Assembly: GCA_963715635.1 (NCBI GenBank) | Contig: OY970261.1 | Location: 4,030,001-4,094,000, forward strand | DNA: 64,000 nt | Direction of reading: 5' to 3' | From: JAPKZH01 sp963715635 | GTDB taxonomy: Bacteria; Acidobacteriota; Aminicenantia; Aminicenantales; UBA4085 | In this document: one piece after another, positions 16,083 to 25,100 of the stretch | Layout of the letters: the number at the start of each line of letters is the position of its first letter | How positions within the stretch are numbered: position 1 is the stretch's first letter | Notes under the pieces: model-generated | Told to the model about the DNA's origin: nothing | The model's input: the letters and a program-made list of their open reading frames with translations, nothing else | Database searches by the model: none | Program-made: the position numbers and the translations under genes

Positions 16083-17234
16083 TCAGCGGCCATGATTCTG
16101 CTCGAGCTTTCCCTGGAACCAGGCCCAGATCTTTTTGTGGAATTCGAAGCTCGGCGGATGATTCTCGAGGTATGGCTTGATGGCGATTAGCTCTTTATCC
16201 TGCGGCGTGAATTTATACTTGGGTTCTGTATTCCACAGCATGGAGAATTCCGGGTGGAACTGGACGCCCAGGACATTCGAGAACCTCTCGTGTTCGATGG
16301 CCTCGATCACTTTGCCGTCGAGCGACGTCGCGGCCACGCGAAAGCCTTTGCCGAGCTTGTCGGCCATCTGGTGGTGGGCGCTCATGATATAGGGCTCGTC
16401 ATCCGGCTTGAATCCGAGCTCCGTGCAGAGTTTGCCTTTCCCGTTGAGCTGGATCGGATGGAGCATGTAGGAAAGCAGGCTCCTGTTTTCGGGATGAAGG
16501 CGGCGGTGAGGGTTGGTATGCCAACTGGCCTGACCGAGGTCGACAACGTCCTCGAAAAATTTCTTCCCGTAGACCTCGGACCAGATATCCTGGACCAGCG
16601 TTCCGCCGGTTCCCACATTCAAGCTTTGGCTGCCCAGGCAGATTCCCAGGATGGGATAGCCGGGCCGCGATTCCAGGAGGCCCTTGAAGGAGGGATCCTG
16701 GAGTCCCCCCAGCAGGTGGAAAATGGCGGACAGCTCGAAAAAATGACGGTAGGGGTCATCGATTCCCGTGAACATGTTCGTTTTTTGTCCGTAGAGCGTG
16801 GGCGGGATGTCGGGCCCGCCAAAGAAGATAATCCCGTCGGATTTTTTGAAAATTGTCTCGAATTCCTGCGTGCAGGCGTTCTTCTTGAAAAGAGATGCCG
16901 GGCCGATATCTGCGGACACCTGGTGGAACTTGAGCCAAGTCAAGTTGTTATCTGTGGCGAACTTAATGGATTGCCTGTAATTCGTCCTTTCTTTCTCGTG
17001 AAAGACGCCGACGATTTCGAACTTGTCCGCCGGGAAAAGTCCATTGTCCTTGAGCGCAACGAGGTCCTTGATGGTGCCTAGGGAAGGATAAAAAATCACC
17101 AGCCGGGCACGATCAGATGGGGCCCCCGCCGTGTCGAAAAACCTCTCCGCCGTCTGGGCCCAAAGCCCTGCGGTCAAGAAGGCCAGGATAATGAACGCAA
17201 GAAGCCATAAGCTTGAAAACTTCGCTCTTCTCAT
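16083..17234 (-). CDS. Exported class I glutamine amidotransferase-like peptidase (C26)
   Basis: This 383-residue protein starts with a signal peptide (LWLLAFIILAFLTAGLWA). It contains a class I glutamine amidotransferase fold with nucleophile Cys199 in GICLGSQ and His327/Glu329 in GVQFHPEF, so the catalytic triad is complete. This is the gamma-glutamyl-gamma-aminobutyrate hydrolase (peptidase C26) family. It is unusual in being exported and in having about 110 extra N-terminal residues before the amidotransferase core. The ATG is preceded by AAAGGA at six bases. The substrate is unknown, probably a gamma-glutamyl compound in the periplasm. It follows the oxidoreductase operon terminator, so it is likely transcribed separately. 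Confidence 0.83.
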   Translation of the reverse strand: MRRAKFSSLWLLAFIILAFLTAGLWAQTAERFFDTAGAPSDRARLVIFYPSLGTIKDLVALKDNGLFPADKFEIVGVFHEKERTNYRQSIKFATDNNLTWLKFHQVSADIGPASLFKKNACTQEFETIFKKSDGIIFFGGPDIPPTLYGQKTNMFTGIDDPYRHFFELSAIFHLLGGLQDPSFKGLLESRPGYPILGICLGSQSLNVGTGGTLVQDIWSEVYGKKFFEDVVDLGQASWHTNPHRRLHPENRSLLSYMLHPIQLNGKGKLCTELGFKPDDEPYIMSAHHQMADKLGKGFRVAATSLDGKVIEAIEHERFSNVLGVQFHPEFSMLWNTEPKYKFTPQDKELIAIKPYLENHPPSFEFHKKIWAWFQGKLEQNHGR

Positions 17235-17287
17235 GGTTTTCCTTTCATTCTTTATATTTGCCTATTTCGTTAAAGTTGTGCAAAAAA

Positions 17288-17372
17288 GAGAAACGATCCA
17301 GAGACGGCTGAAGCGACTATGAAGGGTTTAGAAACCCGGATAGGGAGCGAAGCCGTCTCTGGATCGTTTCTC
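17288..17372 (-). terminator. Very long perfect hairpin terminating the oxidoreductase operon
   Basis: A 22-base arm at 17288-17309 (starting GAGAAACGATCCAGAG) is perfectly complementary to 17351-17372. A smaller hairpin GGGTTT-AG-AAACCC (17324-17337) sits inside the loop. On the minus strand the structure is followed by TTTTTT, so it can end transcription from the gene stopping at 17381. The 22-bp perfect stem is much longer than needed for a terminator and may have come from a repeat element. Confidence 0.72.
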
Positions 17373-17380
17373 ATTCAATT

Positions 17381-18361
17381 TTATGCTTTGACGAGCGAGC
17401 CGACCGTCCGCACCAGCACAGTTTCGAGAAGGTCCATTTTATAGGCATTTTCCTCGAGCGGTGTGGCATCGGCCAAGGCGGCTTTCGCGGCCTGCCGGGC
17501 TATTGTTTCCGAAACCCTTCTTCCCCTGATCAAATCTTCGGCCTTCTTCAACCGCCAGGGCATGGGCGCAACACCGCCGCAGACAATTCTGATGTCATCA
17601 GCCACGCTGCCGGACATCGTCCCTTTGACCGCCGCCGAGACCACCGCGAAATCCCAGGCCCCGCGCTCGGTGAATTTCATGTAGGTGCTCCTGTCGCTCT
17701 TTTTCGCCGGCGGGATGCGGACTTCCTTTACCACCTCCTGCCCGCTCAGAATATTTTCCTTCCGGACATTCACCAGCGGCGGCGTATAGAACTCGGCCAG
17801 GGGAAGGGTTCTCTCTCCTTGGGGCGAGGCGAGCACGGCTTTAGCATCGAGGGCGATGAGGGCCGGCGCAAGGTCAGAGGGATAGACGGCGTAGCAGATG
17901 CCGCCGCCGAAGATGGCGTGGTATTTATTCCTCCCTTTTTCCGCGTAGCATTTGCTCCCGCCCTTTTTGTTGCACAGGATCTGGCCGTCGCGATAATACC
18001 AGCAGCGCGGCCTCTGGCAGAGGTTCCCTCCGACCGTCCCCATGTTCCGAAGCTGCGGCGAGGCGACGGCCTTGGCGGCCTCATGAAGAACCTTGTAATC
18101 CTGCTCAACGGCCGCGTTTTCAGCCACTTCGGTCACGGTCGTCAGCGCCCCGATCGCAACCCCGTCTTTTTCCTTTCTTATATACGAGAGGTTTGGAATC
18201 GCCCTCAGGTCCACAACTACATCGGGCGCAACAATCCCTTCCTTGATTTCTCCCAAGAGGTCGGTGCCGCCGGCCATTAGGAAAACGTTCGGGTTTCCTT
18301 TTGCCAGAAAGGAGGTCACCTGTTCAATGGAGGCGGGCTTGGCATATTTGAAGCTGCTCAT
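17381..18361 (-). CDS. PaoB/YagS-like FAD subunit of molybdenum hydroxylase, with [4Fe-4S] insertion
   Basis: The 326-residue protein is the FAD subunit of a xanthine-oxidase-family enzyme. It has the FAD-binding AGGTDLLGEIK at about 30-40 and MGTVGGNLCQ at 107-116. Between residues 115 and 138 there is an insertion with four cysteines (C115, C120, C130, C138). This corresponds to the extra [4Fe-4S] cluster loop known in E. coli YagS/PaoB and in HcrB of 4-hydroxybenzoyl-CoA reductase. It would pass electrons between the [2Fe-2S] subunit and FAD. It is last in the operon and overlaps the large subunit gene by four bases. The Tat-type partner favours a periplasmic aldehyde oxidase-like enzyme over HcrB. 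Confidence 0.88.
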   Translation of the reverse strand: MSSFKYAKPASIEQVTSFLAKGNPNVFLMAGGTDLLGEIKEGIVAPDVVVDLRAIPNLSYIRKEKDGVAIGALTTVTEVAENAAVEQDYKVLHEAAKAVASPQLRNMGTVGGNLCQRPRCWYYRDGQILCNKKGGSKCYAEKGRNKYHAIFGGGICYAVYPSDLAPALIALDAKAVLASPQGERTLPLAEFYTPPLVNVRKENILSGQEVVKEVRIPPAKKSDRSTYMKFTERGAWDFAVVSAAVKGTMSGSVADDIRIVCGGVAPMPWRLKKAEDLIRGRRVSETIARQAAKAALADATPLEENAYKMDLLETVLVRTVGSLVKA

Positions 18362-20472
18362 GATCGGACCTCCTTTCTTTTGAGCGCCTGAAGGACTTTG
18401 GCGGGCGTCATCGGAATCTCCCTGGGATGGACGCCGATCGCATTGAACACGGCGTTGGCGATGGCAGCCGAGGCAGGAATTCGCCCCGGTTCTCCCAGTC
18501 CCTTGGCGCCCAGGTTGCTCAAACGGTCATCGACGACGTCCACGAAGATGGCCGCCATTTCGGGGATGTCCATGGCCGTGGCGATCTTGTAATCATGAAA
18601 GTTGGGGTTGACCATCGTTCCCGTCTCATGGTCCATGACCTTGTCTTCAAAGAGGGCCGCGCTCAGTCCCTGGGTGATGCCGCCGATGACCTGGCTCTCG
18701 GCCGTCAGGCGGTTGATGACGCGGCCGATGTCGTGAGCCGCCACCACTTTTTTCACCCTGATCTTTCCGGTCTCGGTGTCGACCTCGACCTCGGCGAAGT
18801 GCACGCCGAAGGAGTTGAAGGCGAATGTGGACGGAAAGTCGGAGCGCTCGCCATGGAAAACGGCCGGCCGGCGCAAATCCTTCACGACTTCCTTGAAATC
18901 GAGCCCCTTAGCCGGGTCGCCCTTTAGGATAAATTTCCTGTTCTCAAGGGTGATCTCGGCCGGGGGCGCGCCGAGCTTCTTGGATGCCATCTGTTTGAGG
19001 GATTCGACCGCCTTGAGCGCCGCATCGCGGACGGCCGGCGCCACCGACGGTGTCGTCTGGCTTCCGCCCGAACTCGGAGCCCATGGATAGTCGCTGTTCC
19101 CGATCTTGACCGTGATGTCCTGAGGCTCCAGGGTCAGCGTGTCCGCGGCGACGACGGCGATGTGAGTCCGCGTGCCGCAGCCGATATCCTGCGTTCCGCA
19201 TTCGACTTCAACGCTTCCGTCCCTGTAGATTTTTAGATCGGCCAGGGTTCCAGGGGTCCCGGAACCCCACCAGATCTGGCTGGCCATCCCGACTCCGCGT
19301 TTGATTTTTCCAGCGCCTCCGCCCGGCTTTTTATTCCTCGTTGTCCAGCCGATTTTTTCCGCGCCCTGCTTGTAGCATTTATCCAGGCCCTTGGTCGAAT
19401 AGGGAATCCCGGTGTCGCCGGCATTCTTGACCGAATAGTTTTTCATCCGGAGCTCGAGCGGGTCCATGCTGAGTTTGGCGGCCAGCTCTTCGAGAAACCC
19501 TTCCAAGGCGAATGCCCCTTGAACATGGCCGGGAGCGCGGGTCGGTCGCGAGCCGCAGGTGTTGACAAAGACCGAATATTCCTCGACCTTGATGTTGGGA
19601 CACTTGTAAATATCGACAAGCGGTTCCGAGCAGGAATCCCCCCGTCCGATCCCGCCGGAATTGTAATTTTTCATGGACAGGGCGGTCAGCGTTCCGTCCT
19701 TTTTAACTCCGCCCTTGATCGTGATTTTTGAAGAGGGCCGGTAGCCGACGCAGTAGGAATTTTCGCGCCGGGTCAGGACGATCTTGACCGGCCTGTTTGT
19801 TTCGCGGGCCAGCCTGGCCGCGGCCACCGTGAAATCCTGCGTGCCCAGCTTGCTGCCGAATCCGCCGCCCATGTATGTCTTGATGACCTTGACGCGGCTG
19901 GCCGGAATGTTCAGCGCGCGGGCCAGCCCGTCCCTGACGCTCATCACGGCCTGGGTCGAATCCCAGACGGTCAGGTTTTCCCCTTCCCACTTGGCAACGC
20001 TGGCATGGGTTTCCGCGGTCTGGTGCACCTCCCACGAAGTCACATAGGTCTGCTCGAAGACGAGGTCCGCTTCCTGGAAGCCCTTCTCAACATCCCCGCG
20101 GCTATTTTTATTCAATTCCTGAATGTTCCCCGAATCCATTACCTGCGGAGCGCCCTTTTCCATGGCTTTTTCGACGCCGACGACGTGGGGAAGAACTTTG
20201 TACTCAACCTTGATGAGCTTCAGGGCTTCTTCGACCGTCTGCTCATCGACAGCGGCGACGGCAGCCACCTGCTCGCCGGCCCATCTCACCCGGCCTTCCT
20301 TGAGTTTCAGGGCGGCCTTGACACCCGGATAATTCATCGCCGGGCTCAGGTCGATGGAGATAACGTCGGCGCAGGCGTGAGGGCAGCGGAGGACTTTCCC
20401 ATACAGCATATCTTCGAAAAAGAGGTCGTGGGTAAAATGGGCCGCTCCCGTCACGATCATTTTTCCGTCCAC
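18358..20472 (-). CDS. PaoC/YagR-like molybdopterin-binding large subunit (5' end frameshifted)
   Basis: This is the molybdenum-cofactor subunit of a xanthine-oxidase-family oxidoreductase. It has aldehyde oxidase/xanthine dehydrogenase a/b hammerhead features (VTGAAHFTHDL), TYMGGGFGSK, the molybdopterin contacts in ECGTQDIGCGTRTHI and the catalytic glutamate in GLGEPGRI near the C-terminus. The frame starting at GTG 20472 lacks the usual N-terminus. Reading further upstream in this frame gives the expected YIGKATPRVD after a stop at 20554-20556. The real start is probably ATG 20609 in another frame (see separate entry). It would act with the neighbouring PaoA- and PaoB-like subunits to oxidise an aldehyde or heterocycle; the substrate cannot be told from sequence. 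Confidence 0.87.
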   Translation of the reverse strand: MDGKMIVTGAAHFTHDLFFEDMLYGKVLRCPHACADVISIDLSPAMNYPGVKAALKLKEGRVRWAGEQVAAVAAVDEQTVEEALKLIKVEYKVLPHVVGVEKAMEKGAPQVMDSGNIQELNKNSRGDVEKGFQEADLVFEQTYVTSWEVHQTAETHASVAKWEGENLTVWDSTQAVMSVRDGLARALNIPASRVKVIKTYMGGGFGSKLGTQDFTVAAARLARETNRPVKIVLTRRENSYCVGYRPSSKITIKGGVKKDGTLTALSMKNYNSGGIGRGDSCSEPLVDIYKCPNIKVEEYSVFVNTCGSRPTRAPGHVQGAFALEGFLEELAAKLSMDPLELRMKNYSVKNAGDTGIPYSTKGLDKCYKQGAEKIGWTTRNKKPGGGAGKIKRGVGMASQIWWGSGTPGTLADLKIYRDGSVEVECGTQDIGCGTRTHIAVVAADTLTLEPQDITVKIGNSDYPWAPSSGGSQTTPSVAPAVRDAALKAVESLKQMASKKLGAPPAEITLENRKFILKGDPAKGLDFKEVVKDLRRPAVFHGERSDFPSTFAFNSFGVHFAEVEVDTETGKIRVKKVVAAHDIGRVINRLTAESQVIGGITQGLSAALFEDKVMDHETGTMVNPNFHDYKIATAMDIPEMAAIFVDVVDDRLSNLGAKGLGEPGRIPASAAIANAVFNAIGVHPREIPMTPAKVLQALKRKEVRS

Positions 20473-20550
20473 GCGCGGCGTGGCCTTGCCAATATATTTG
20501 AATTCCTTCGCCGGGGCGGCCGGTTTCGGCGCCCCGTCTGGCGTCCCCGG

Positions 20551-20609
20551 ATTTTAGCCATCTCGTAATATTCGAGACCCGAGTTTTCGAGATTGTCGCG
20601 GCTCTTCAT
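20551..20609 (-). other. N-terminal codons of the PaoC-like gene, out of frame by one base
   Basis: ATG at 20609 follows GGAAGG at six bases and encodes MKSRDNLENSGLEYYEMAK. It starts one base after the stop codon of the PaoA-like gene. At the T4 run 20552-20555 the frame must shift by one base to continue as NPGTPDGAPKP and then YIGKATPRVD of the large subunit. One missing T (A on the coding strand) would restore a continuous gene 18358-20609. The excellent ribosome-binding site and operon spacing support this as the authentic start. Confidence 0.75.
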
Positions 20610-20610
20610 T

Positions 20611-21240
20611 TTAGACCTTCCTCATTGTTTCCGAGGCCGAGGCGACAGCCTCATAGATCTTTTGATAGTTGCCGCAGCGGCAGAGGTTTCCGGCGAGCGC
20701 TCCCCGGATATCCTCGGGTGAGGGGGTCTTGGTCCTATTCAAGAGCGCTACGGAGGCCATGATGAATCCCGGAGTGCAGAAGCCGCACTGATAGGCGTCC
20801 TTATCGATAAAGGCCTGCTGGACCGGGTGAAGATTATCTCCTTTAGCTAAGCCCTCGACGGTCAGGATTTCTCCTCCATCGGCCTGCAGCGCCATCATAT
20901 GACAGGAATAAACGGGCTTGCCGTTGAGAAGGACCGTGCATCCGCCGCACTCGCCGCGGTTGCAGGTCCTCTTGGTCCCGGTCAGCTTCAGTTTGCCCCT
21001 GAGCACCTGGAGGAGAGTTTCGCCGGGCTCGACATCGACGCCAAGCTTTTTTTCGTTGACGGTCAGGGAAATCCGCTTCGTGGAGAATATCTCCGGATCG
21101 CCCGGTCCCGCCTGCAGGGAGACGATGTCTTTGCCCAGGATCTTCGAGGCCACGCCGACGCTGACGGCGCCGCCGCCCAGGCTTCTCAGAAAATCCCGGC
21201 GGCTGAAAGTCTTCCTTTTCTTTTTGGGAGATCGCTCCAT
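20611..21240 (-). CDS. PaoA/YagT-like [2Fe-2S] subunit with Tat signal
   Basis: The 209-residue protein has a twin-arginine signal: SRRDFLRSLGGG at residues 13-24, followed by a hydrophobic stretch. The plant-type [2Fe-2S] motif CNRGECGGCTVLLNG and the second cluster motif CGFCTPG...CRCGNY follow, as in xanthine oxidase-family small subunits. Export folded through Tat matches E. coli PaoA, so the whole complex is predicted to be periplasmic. ATG at 21240 is chosen because AAGGAG lies seven bases upstream; an earlier in-frame ATG at 21288 overlaps the preceding gene. No dedicated XdhC/PaoD-type maturation factor is visible in the window. Confidence 0.9.
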   Translation of the reverse strand: MERSPKKKRKTFSRRDFLRSLGGGAVSVGVASKILGKDIVSLQAGPGDPEIFSTKRISLTVNEKKLGVDVEPGETLLQVLRGKLKLTGTKRTCNRGECGGCTVLLNGKPVYSCHMMALQADGGEILTVEGLAKGDNLHPVQQAFIDKDAYQCGFCTPGFIMASVALLNRTKTPSPEDIRGALAGNLCRCGNYQKIYEAVASASETMRKV

Positions 21241-21251
21241 GGGGAAACTCC

Positions 21252-21923
21252 TTAGGCTAGTCTGATGAGGGCCATTACGCCAAGACATAAAACGGCGGCC
21301 GCCGCGGGAACGAGAAAACGAAACGCCGAGAGGCGGCCGGATTCTATGGTGCGCGTCTCGAAGGCCGCTAATTTTGCTCCAAGCCAGAAGGCGGCGGGAA
21401 CCGTGAGGAGAGAAACGCCTACGGCGATGGGCGCGTAGTAAAGCGAAAGCGGGGTAGTCGTCCCGGGAAAAACACAGGCGGGTATTCCCGTGGCATATTT
21501 CACGAGAGGAAATAGGTTGACTGCGACGAGGGCAGATAGTCCGCCCAAAAAGGCCTGGCCCCCCGTTTTGGCTTTCCAGCCATCTTTCATGAAAGCGAGC
21601 ATCAGGACAAGAGCCAGCCCCTCGGTCCAGAAGGCGAAGATCGGGTTGGACACCGCGCCATTTTTGATTGGCAGCGAGAGAAAGAGCGCATCGAACAGCT
21701 TAAAAATGCTGGCGATGACGACGAGGACGAGCGGCCCCAGCACATGCTGAGTCCGTTTCCAGGTGGCGCCGATAAAAAAAAGCGCCACGCCGGTCATGAT
21801 CGAACCCGAGGCGAGAGAGGCGCAGCTCCGCAGGCCGATGCCGAGCACGGCTTCGGACAAGCCCCACACGGATCCCAGGATGATGACGATGCCCAGACTT
21901 CTGGACGGGAATGCTTTGGTCAT
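21252..21923 (-). CDS. Multi-pass membrane protein of unknown function, first gene of the oxidoreductase operon
   Basis: The 223-residue protein is almost entirely hydrophobic, with about six transmembrane segments (for example LGIVIILGSVWGLSEAVLG and VLGPLVLVVIASIFKLFD). The first segment contains a WG..E pattern and the central part a PGTTTPLSLYY loop. No family is recognised with certainty. It heads the Pao-like operon, with AAAGGAG before its ATG and only 11 bases before the next start, so it may anchor the periplasmic enzyme or transport its substrate or cofactor. That role is inference from position only. Confidence 0.75.
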   Translation of the reverse strand: MTKAFPSRSLGIVIILGSVWGLSEAVLGIGLRSCASLASGSIMTGVALFFIGATWKRTQHVLGPLVLVVIASIFKLFDALFLSLPIKNGAVSNPIFAFWTEGLALVLMLAFMKDGWKAKTGGQAFLGGLSALVAVNLFPLVKYATGIPACVFPGTTTPLSLYYAPIAVGVSLLTVPAAFWLGAKLAAFETRTIESGRLSAFRFLVPAAAAVLCLGVMALIRLA

Positions 21924-21973
21924 CGAATTCTCCTTTCGGCAGGGTTAGGCTTCATGGCGAAGCTCATCCCTCC

Positions 21974-22002
21974 ATTATAGTAATCGGTTCTCGATTTGGC
22001 AA
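21974..22002 (-). promoter_or_regulatory. Promoter of the Pao-like operon
   Basis: On the minus strand TTGCCA (22002-21997) and a perfect TATAAT (21979-21974) are 17 bases apart. Transcription would begin near 21967. A 15-codon ORF starting at ATG 21967 ends in ATGA overlapping the operon's first gene. Confidence 0.7.
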
Positions 22003-22044
22003 TGCTCTCGTGAGAAGTCATGAATGCTAAATATTTATGCTCAA

Positions 22045-22075
22045 TTGGACGAGGTGAGCGGGCAAATCGTATAAT
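22045..22075 (+). promoter_or_regulatory. Candidate promoter of mfd
   Basis: A perfect TATAAT at 22070-22075 is preceded by TTGGAC (22045-22050) at 19 bases, slightly long. The implied start at about 22082 lies after the in-frame ATG at 22079, which argues that mfd translation begins at 22127. It diverges from the Pao-like operon promoter. Confidence 0.5.
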
Positions 22076-22126
22076 GAAATGGGGACGGGTGCCGGGAGAG
22101 ACCTGTCGCCGACGAAAGTTTCCTAT

Positions 22127-25100
22127 ATGAGCCTCAATTTTCTCGACAACGTCGCGGAATTCAAGGAGCTGGTCCGTTCCCTTCAATCGGGCGAGACGAG
22201 CTTGAGGATTTCGGGCCTCATCGAGACGGCCAAGCCCTTTTTTTTCTCATTCCTGACCCAGAAGCTTCAGAAAAAAATCGTCTATATCCAACCGGCGAGC
22301 CGGCCGCTGCCTCCGTTTGAGGAGCAGTGCCGGTTCTTTTTTTCTCAGTGGGCGCCGGCCAAGCATGTCAAAGCGCTTCCCGCGCTAGCCGAAGATCCCT
22401 ATCGGGAAACTTCGCCTCCGCTCGAGGCGGTTTCGTCGCGCCTGATTTTTTTTCATGACCTCCTCTACGATTCTCCGTCCCTTGTCCTCACCAACCTTTT
22501 CGGACTTTTAAAGTCCTTCCCATCGCCTGAAAATTTGCCGCGACTTTTTTTAAGGCTGGCCAAGGATGAATTTTTTGACCGGGATAAGTTGATTCGGACG
22601 CTCAATGAGTACGGCTATGCCCGCGATGACCTCATCGCCTTCCGCGGCGAATATGCCTGGAGGGGCGGGATCGTCGATGTCTTCTCTCCGTGGCAGACGG
22701 TTCCTTATCGAATTGAGTTCAGCGGAGACGAGATCATCTCGCTCCGGGAATTCGACCCTTCCACCCAGCGCTCTTTGCGTAGACTGGACCGAATTCTCAT
22801 CCCCTCGCTCCTTGAGTCGCCGACCTTTGCCGATCCCGGTGTCCCGTTTACCAACTACCTTGAAGATTCGGTGTTTGTCATCGATCACCCAGAGGAAGTC
22901 AAGAAGGAATGGGACGAGGGACGGAAGGAGCTGGGCGCCGAAGCAGAGGCCCTCCGGAAAACCGGAAAGGACGTTTTGTCTCCCGACGAGATCTTTCCTC
23001 CCTATCTCTGGGATTTCATCGAAAAGCAGGCCGTCCTCTGCGAAGATTTTGAGCTGCGCAAAGTCAAAAAAGTCTTTCATTTCCCCTTTCAATCAGTCCC
23101 CCGGTTCGAGAACAAAATCCCCTTTTTCCTCGACTACGCGCGGAGGCTCCAAAGAGAGCGGGAACGTGTCTTCATCTTTCTCTCCAGTAAGACTATCCGC
23201 AAGAAAATTTCGAGCCTTCTCGCCCAGAACGAAATTCCGGCATTGGATTCAGACTCTCCGTTCACGCTCCCTAAGAGCGGCGAGCTCGTCCTCCTTGTCG
23301 GAGAACTGGCCCAGGGGTTCTCCTTTCCCCGCGAGAAGATCTCGTTCTTTGCCGAGACTGATATCATCACCGAAGAACGCGTCATCGTCAGCCGCCCCTC
23401 GGTCCGTCCTTCCCTCACCCAGTTTCAGGACCTCAAAGCGGGTGATTTCATCGTTCATGCCGATTACGGCATCGGGCTTTTCCAAGGGCTTCTTCGGATG
23501 GACGTTGAAGATAAAACGAGGGAATTCATCGAGCTTCACTATCGCGATGAGGATAAGCTCTATGTCCCCGTCGAGGATTTGAACCTCGTCCAGAAATACG
23601 CCCAGGTCGGAGCGGTCCTGCCTCCGCTGGACAAGCTGGGGACCAATTCCTGGCAGAAGACGAAAGAGCGGACAAAAAAGGTCGTCGAGAAGTTGGCCAA
23701 GGAACTGTTGGAGCTCTACGCCCGCCGGAAGGCGATGAAAGGGTTCGCTTTCAGCCCCGAAGGCAATTGGCAGGCCGAGTTCGAAAAAACGTTCGAGTAT
23801 GAGGAGACTGAGGACCAGCTGCGGTCCATCCGGGAGATTAAAAACGATATGGAAGTCGAGGCGCCGATGGACAGGCTGCTCTGCGGGGACGTCGGCTACG
23901 GCAAGACCGAGGTGGCGATGCGGGCGGCCTTCAAAGCCGTGATGGACGGAAAGCAGGTTGCCGTGCTCTGTCCGACCACGGTCCTGGCCAGCCAGCACTT
24001 GAAGACGTTTTTGAGCCGGCTGATCCTTTTCCCGGTCCGGGTCGAGGAGCTGACGCGGCTTCAATCGATAACTGAGCAGAAGCGAACCGTTGCCGACCTG
24101 AAAAAAGGGCAGGTGGACATCATCATCGGCACGCACCGCCTGCTGTCCAAGGACGTCGAATTCCAGGACCTGGGGCTGCTGGTCATCGATGAGGAACAGC
24201 GGTTCGGCGTCAAGCACAAGGAGCGGATCCAGCAGATGAAGGCCAATATCGACGTCCTCACCCTCACGGCGACTCCCATCCCGCGGACGCTGAACTTGTC
24301 CCTGACCGGGCTGCGCGACATCAGCCTGATCGAAACGCCTCCCAAGGACAGGCTGGCCGTCCACACCGTCGTGACAACGTTCAGCCCCAAGCTCATCGCC
24401 TCGGCCATCAAGCAGGAGCTTGCCCGCAGCGGCCAGGTTTATTACATCTTTAATAAGATCGAAGACATGGAGCACATGGCCTCGCTCATCGAAAAATGGG
24501 TGCCGGAGGCGAAGGTTGTCACCATCCATGGACAAATGCGGGCGGCCTCCCTGGAGAAGAGGATGATCGATTTCATCGACCAGAAGTACAACGTCTTGGT
24601 TTCGACCACGATCATTGAAAACGGCATCGATATCCCCCTGGTCAATACCTTGGTCGTCCACAGGGCGGACCATTTCGGGCTGGCCCAGCTCTACCAGCTG
24701 CGGGGAAGAGTGGGCCGATCTTCGCGCCAGGCCTTCGCCTACTTTCTCGTCCCGCCGTTTAACGAGCTGACGACCCTGGCCAAACGGCGGCTGGAAGCAC
24801 TCAAGGAATTCAGCGAATTGGGGTCAGGCTTCCGGCTGGCGATGAAAGACCTGGAGATCCGCGGAGCCGGGAATCTCTTCGGCGAGAAACAGCACGGCAC
24901 GATGGAGGCTGTCGGCCTGGATTACTTCATCCATCTCCTGGAACAGGCTATCCGGGAGCTCAAGGGCGAAAAAGTCGAGGAGGTCAAGAGCGAGATCAAC
25001 CTGAAGGTCGATATCCAGATCCCGGAGGACTACCTGCCCCAGATCAACCTCAGGCTCAACCTCTACAAGCGCGTGTCGTCCGTGGAGAGCCTGGACGAGG

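Noticed and set aside
21920..21967. 15-codon upstream ORF before the Pao-like operon
   Set aside because: It overlaps the first gene as ATGA and starts near the predicted transcript start, but has no properly spaced ribosome-binding site or stalling-type sequence; probably incidental.
23249..24673. Minus-strand frame of 474 codons inside mfd
   Set aside because: It covers the conserved translocase domain of mfd on the other strand and shows only GC-driven open-frame bias.
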